64,000 nucleotides of DNA, taken from assembly GCA_946803715.1 (NCBI GenBank), contig CAMPET010000100.1, forward strand, positions 181,100 to 245,099, in the 5' to 3' direction. Origin of the DNA: Beroe ovata (taxonomy: Eukaryota > Ctenophora > Nuda > Beroida > Beroidae). Made by a program: the position numbers and the translations under genes. Numbering within the stretch: the stretch's first letter is position 1; each line of letters begins with the position of its first letter. A model generated the notes under the pieces. The model ran no database searches and had not been told where the DNA came from. It saw only the letters and a list, made by a program, of their open reading frames with translations. Of the stretch, positions 62,101 through 64,000 are shown piece by piece.

Positions 62101-63003
62101 AAGGAGGACCTGAAGCGAAAGCGAGATGCTATCAAAGCAGCTGTGCAGAGTAGAAATGAGAGGGCAGACAGCAGCCAGGAGCCCTGTGTCGATGCGCACA
62201 AGTCAACTGGTCGTAAAAAAGACAAAAATGAGAAGAAAAGCAAGGAAGACCCGGAAGCTAAAGAAATTGGACAATTAGGTGCTAATAAACACCGCAAACA
62301 TTCTTCAGAGTCCGTTTCACACCCCAACTCTGGGAAGAAAGATGAACAAGACAAATCCGAGAAAAAGAGGAAGAAGCGTTCGAACTCCTCAGCTTCAGAG
62401 AAGTCCAAATCGTCCCAATCCGCCCCTCTCTCCAGCAGGGATGACGAATGTATCCCTTCTCGGGAGAGATCACTGTCCCACGATAGGAGACACACGTCAA
62501 GAGAATCACGGAATAGTAGGCGGAAATCCCGCCGACTTTCGTCCACAGGTTCGCAACACTCACGCGAATCTGACCGGGAACGTTCCCTTGACTCTGAGAA
62601 CCGGAAGACATCATCTCCTGATAAGGGGAAGTCTCCTGCATCAAGTCGGTCATCACGATCTGAAGACTCCCGAAGCAAGTCAGCGTACTCCAAACGGAGT
62701 GTGGGAAAGCATGAGAGTAAGAGCAGTGAATCACGTGAGAGACCCAGTTCACGACTGATAGAAGGGCGTGGTCAAGGAGAGGAAAGTTGGGAGAGAACAG
62801 ATAGGGAGGGCAAAGCAAGAACATCACAGGACTCGGGCAAGTCTCCTGAACCAGTGAAAAGTTCTGGAAGAAAGGTGACAATCACCTCCGTGTACAGAAA
62901 GTCGCCGACGATAACGCGAACTGTTTCGACGAGAAAATCGCGGACTGAAGTGAGCCCGGACCACGGACACTCGAAGCACAGGAAGTCGAAGAGACATAAA
63001 TGA
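59107..63003 (+). CDS. C-terminal exon of giant KDM3: disordered, ending in RS-like domain
   Basis: A single 3897 nt exon, 1298 residues to TGA. It follows 'aacttttcag' and joins in phase 0 to 58924, continuing a coiled coil ([19 protein letters not shown] ... TREKYHMGKRTIASLKSEM). The first internal Met is at 59140. Then come about 900 residues rich in Pro and Ser, with two DPRL motifs (DPSDPRLKS, PPRDPRLAR) of the kind seen in several RNA-processing proteins. The last 300 residues are rich in Lys/Arg/Ser/Glu with many RS, SR and KKRKKRS runs, ending SKHRKSKRHK; this is an RS-like nuclear-speckle type tail with strong nuclear-localisation signals. No catalytic domain is visible. If it is not part of KDM3 it would be an RS protein starting at 59140, but the phase and coiled coil argue for fusion. 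Confidence 0.8.
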   Translation, partial: AECAETREKYHMGKRTIASLKSEMKRLVGKSGALPQQKRSSSHSIPNRMTAMQYGTSLERGTAADHRMQELRKPQPRHPGQVRTNDSRHASDHSKHSSSRGVDTTTADSRQRSSSASSVEKRKRTLHEHLEITKRQAASLGRQPNSHLASAEAPAVDPSDPRLKSRMVEPEVPPANTDRPNQPWDLRYESTAPVLVTPNVVPRSAFQGVQHAVQDLRKKHPPPQSIRKTPETPEPMDTNQDSCSPGPSTSGLYTGNPANTLDVLSAVSAAQARVFVGGKSYDQGASNSETDSNEEASSQNYQLLYPPTFPPPPGGKSTVLSGPMNSSPSVSPGYNHKSLNLQISSPKQPAIFSKQGAKRLSHHKVRVDSPKPAAGSQVPGGGPQSTPSEVFPPQASYTTYPTSARSAVMCNKRPIKTELRTPPNDKLLNPPTFAPHLASFLPDMLNRSCDRISWATDPKKTLASPVTPTLSPSVVSQALPSPMTPSPPPTLHPNMYVTPPIAPAAQPPRPQPLAQPVTNKHLDPARLDQIRAPLLLKSPKNDGIPTTRSSCTARARVKSNESFASLSSSSPEVPGALAPKTETNPGSSGSNPVLPPVKRPLSPNSFLDKVKEGTVTSDRMGISSTCDTEKVVAPSSGTVPTSSQVGTTTLSHSTDLPGESGMNSSTAATLDPPRDPRLARYQNTTPGQEPSKHQDETVTSSNETARQDTAPDTDNEHGISDTKVSSTTQATSSERQLYCPPDPEKLIIFDETLMSRLSKKRNSSLPSDEGDEQLIKPANPLLRDRSGYPTSQADSSARKQRLTDTVDAILRSDKLSSAVPIDSTPAANHPMAGYDDIISPVMSAVPGISRILRRSRESSGNSTSSITNLPVLSPISPASTPPPILETAALTSEAPNPPPLPSEPPPPDPTPPVESIQANSQPEPIPQPTASTSEPTSESRNPEVRRKRRCYRKHSDSVGDDAPQDSVETHAADGPESETCKRPGANDQFSGEEKLPYDKEDLKRKRDAIKAAVQSRNERADSSQEPCVDAHKSTGRKKDKNEKKSKEDPEAKEIGQLGANKHRKHSSESVSHPNSGKKDEQDKSEKKRKKRSNSSASEKSKSSQSAPLSSRDDECIPSRERSLSHDRRHTSRESRNSRRKSRRLSSTGSQHSRESDRERSLDSENRKTSSPDKGKSPASSRSSRSEDSRSKSAYSKRSVGKHESKSSESRERPSSRLIEGRGQGEESWERTDREGKARTSQDSGKSPEPVKSSGRKVTITSVYRKSPTITRTVSTRKSRTEVSPDHGHSKHRKSKRHK

Positions 63004-63715
63004 TTATTTTACGTATTACCTCCGTGACAATTCTATTAGTATTGCGAATTGTTAAAAGTTGGTTGATCTATCTGTAACATTAAGTTACTGTTAGTGTTAA
63101 CTGTTTTACGAGTTCTGGAAGAACCTTTCCGGCCATTTTTTAATGTTTTTTATTCTCCCGGTTACAGATTATCACTGTGAGCGGTTTAAAATTTGAACAA
63201 TTTGTGGAGACTGTGCCAATCTTTCGCTCGGGTATTGGTAATTTTCAAGTTCAACATTTCATACCAAATCCGTTATCCGTTGAGCATGATCGAACGCCAG
63301 GATTTTTACAAGTCTATTTAAGATTGGTTGGTTTTTAATTTAAACCTTCACCGTTTAAGTTGAAATGGAACCTTTTCTCACAGTCACCAGTCTACAGTCA
63401 CATTAACTATTCAGTTTGGGAGCTCGCAGCTATGAGTAAGGTGTACCACTACCAATATTCAATATTGATGACTGAAGTTTTATCTACCTTTAAATTCAAT
63501 GGATATACTATTATCATTATGCTGATGATGGAATGAAAATGACCAGAATAAGAACATTACCGCCAGTTAAAATAGTTTCGTTGCTCTATTGTGCATTGTA
63601 CCATTTGTGCACGAGAGAAATGTCTGGCTGCTCACTGGTTTTCGCGGCGCAACGTGTCACATGTGCACAACTATAACTATTTTAAGAATGTCAGATGCAC
63701 AACTAATACTATTAT
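63004..63715. other. 3' flank of the KDM3 locus; no gene
   Basis: AT-rich DNA, presumably 3' UTR in its first part, with a small CG-rich patch near 63,640-63,665 ('tcgcggcgcaacgtgtcaca'). Confidence 0.5.
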
Positions 63716-63810
63716 TGTAGGATTTTACCCTACCGTCGGTGCGCGCGATTTTCAATCCGCCCCTTGCCAGGGATAAAATCCCGCCAGCAAGGGTAGGGTG
63801 AAATCCTACA
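63716..63810. mobile_element. Short DNA-transposon relic, family B copy 2, with target duplication
   Basis: Ends TGTAGGATTTTACCCTAC and GTAGGGTGAAATCCTACA pair over 18 bp with one mismatch. AATACTATTA lies on both sides (63705-63714 and 63811-63820). The interior is the reverse complement of the copy at 34,861. Confidence 0.88.
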
Positions 63811-64000
63811 AATACTATTACTATAATTGTCCATGTCAGATGGTGGATCGAGAGCAAGGAGGGCAACAGTCAACACGGAAAAACAATTTGACACTACTGA
63901 TCCATACAGTACACGTTGATCATTGAGTTCACCTTCTGATCCACGTTCACTTTCAGATCCACGTTGCGCTTCTGCATAAGAATTCTGAGACTAGAGGCCA

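Noticed and set aside
62013-62693. A 226-residue antisense frame rich in Asp/Arg/Ser
   Set aside because: It is the complement of the RS-like coding region, where biased codons avoid stops on the other strand.

Overview
This 64 kb window is nuclear DNA from an animal. Its genes are split by short spliced introns (mostly 80-900 bp), it has no operons, and it carries families typical of or restricted to metazoans: a polypeptide GalNAc-transferase, a TRIM-NHL protein, an SLC22 transporter, TMUB, BAP18, an axonemal thioredoxin/NDK protein and a KDM3 demethylase. The AT-rich, gene-dense layout with many small transposon remnants suggests a small-genome invertebrate. The phylum cannot be fixed from the sequence. 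The assembly holds one 905 bp gap and five single-N joins, each in or beside a repeat.

Layout. 0-6 kb is repeat-rich: a satellite with an alternating two-monomer organisation, a MITE, the last exon of an unidentified gene, a GC-rich inverted-repeat element and a LINE tail. 6.3-13.3 kb (+) is a 17-exon NME8/TXNDC3-like gene. 13.3-19.0 kb shows no gene. 19.0-24.4 kb (+) is a 12-exon SLC22-type transporter. 25.0-31.1 kb (-) is the splicing factor SLU7, whose ninth intron contains an intronless GalNAc-transferase on the opposite strand. 31.6-32.6 kb (-) is TMUB. 32.6-35.9 kb holds repeats, a second LINE tail and GC-rich elements. 35.9-38.7 kb (+) is a GPCR-like gene interrupted by the gap. 39.7-41.1 kb (-) is a BAP18 homologue. 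42.8-43.1 kb (-) is a small membrane protein. 43.5-46.7 kb (-) is a TRIM-NHL gene. 48.3-63.0 kb (+) is best read as one very large gene.

The most unusual object is that last locus. Ten CCHC zinc-finger/helix modules (one 4 kb exon), a complete KDM3 core (zinc finger plus JmjC) and a 1298-residue exon ending in an RS-like domain join in phase into a predicted 3323-residue protein. The six JmjC exons occur twice in tandem. The two cassettes differ at 18 of 745 coding bases, all synonymous, and splice phase makes them mutually exclusive alternatives.

The genes do not form one pathway. Two, BAP18 and the KDM3 locus, are chromatin factors, and SLU7 is a 3' splice-site fidelity factor. Exon boundaries come from my reading of splice sites and frame. 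The exon sums of the seven complete multi-exon models (NME8-like, SLC22-like, SLU7, TMUB, BAP18, TRIM-NHL and KDM3) all close in frame, which supports them.
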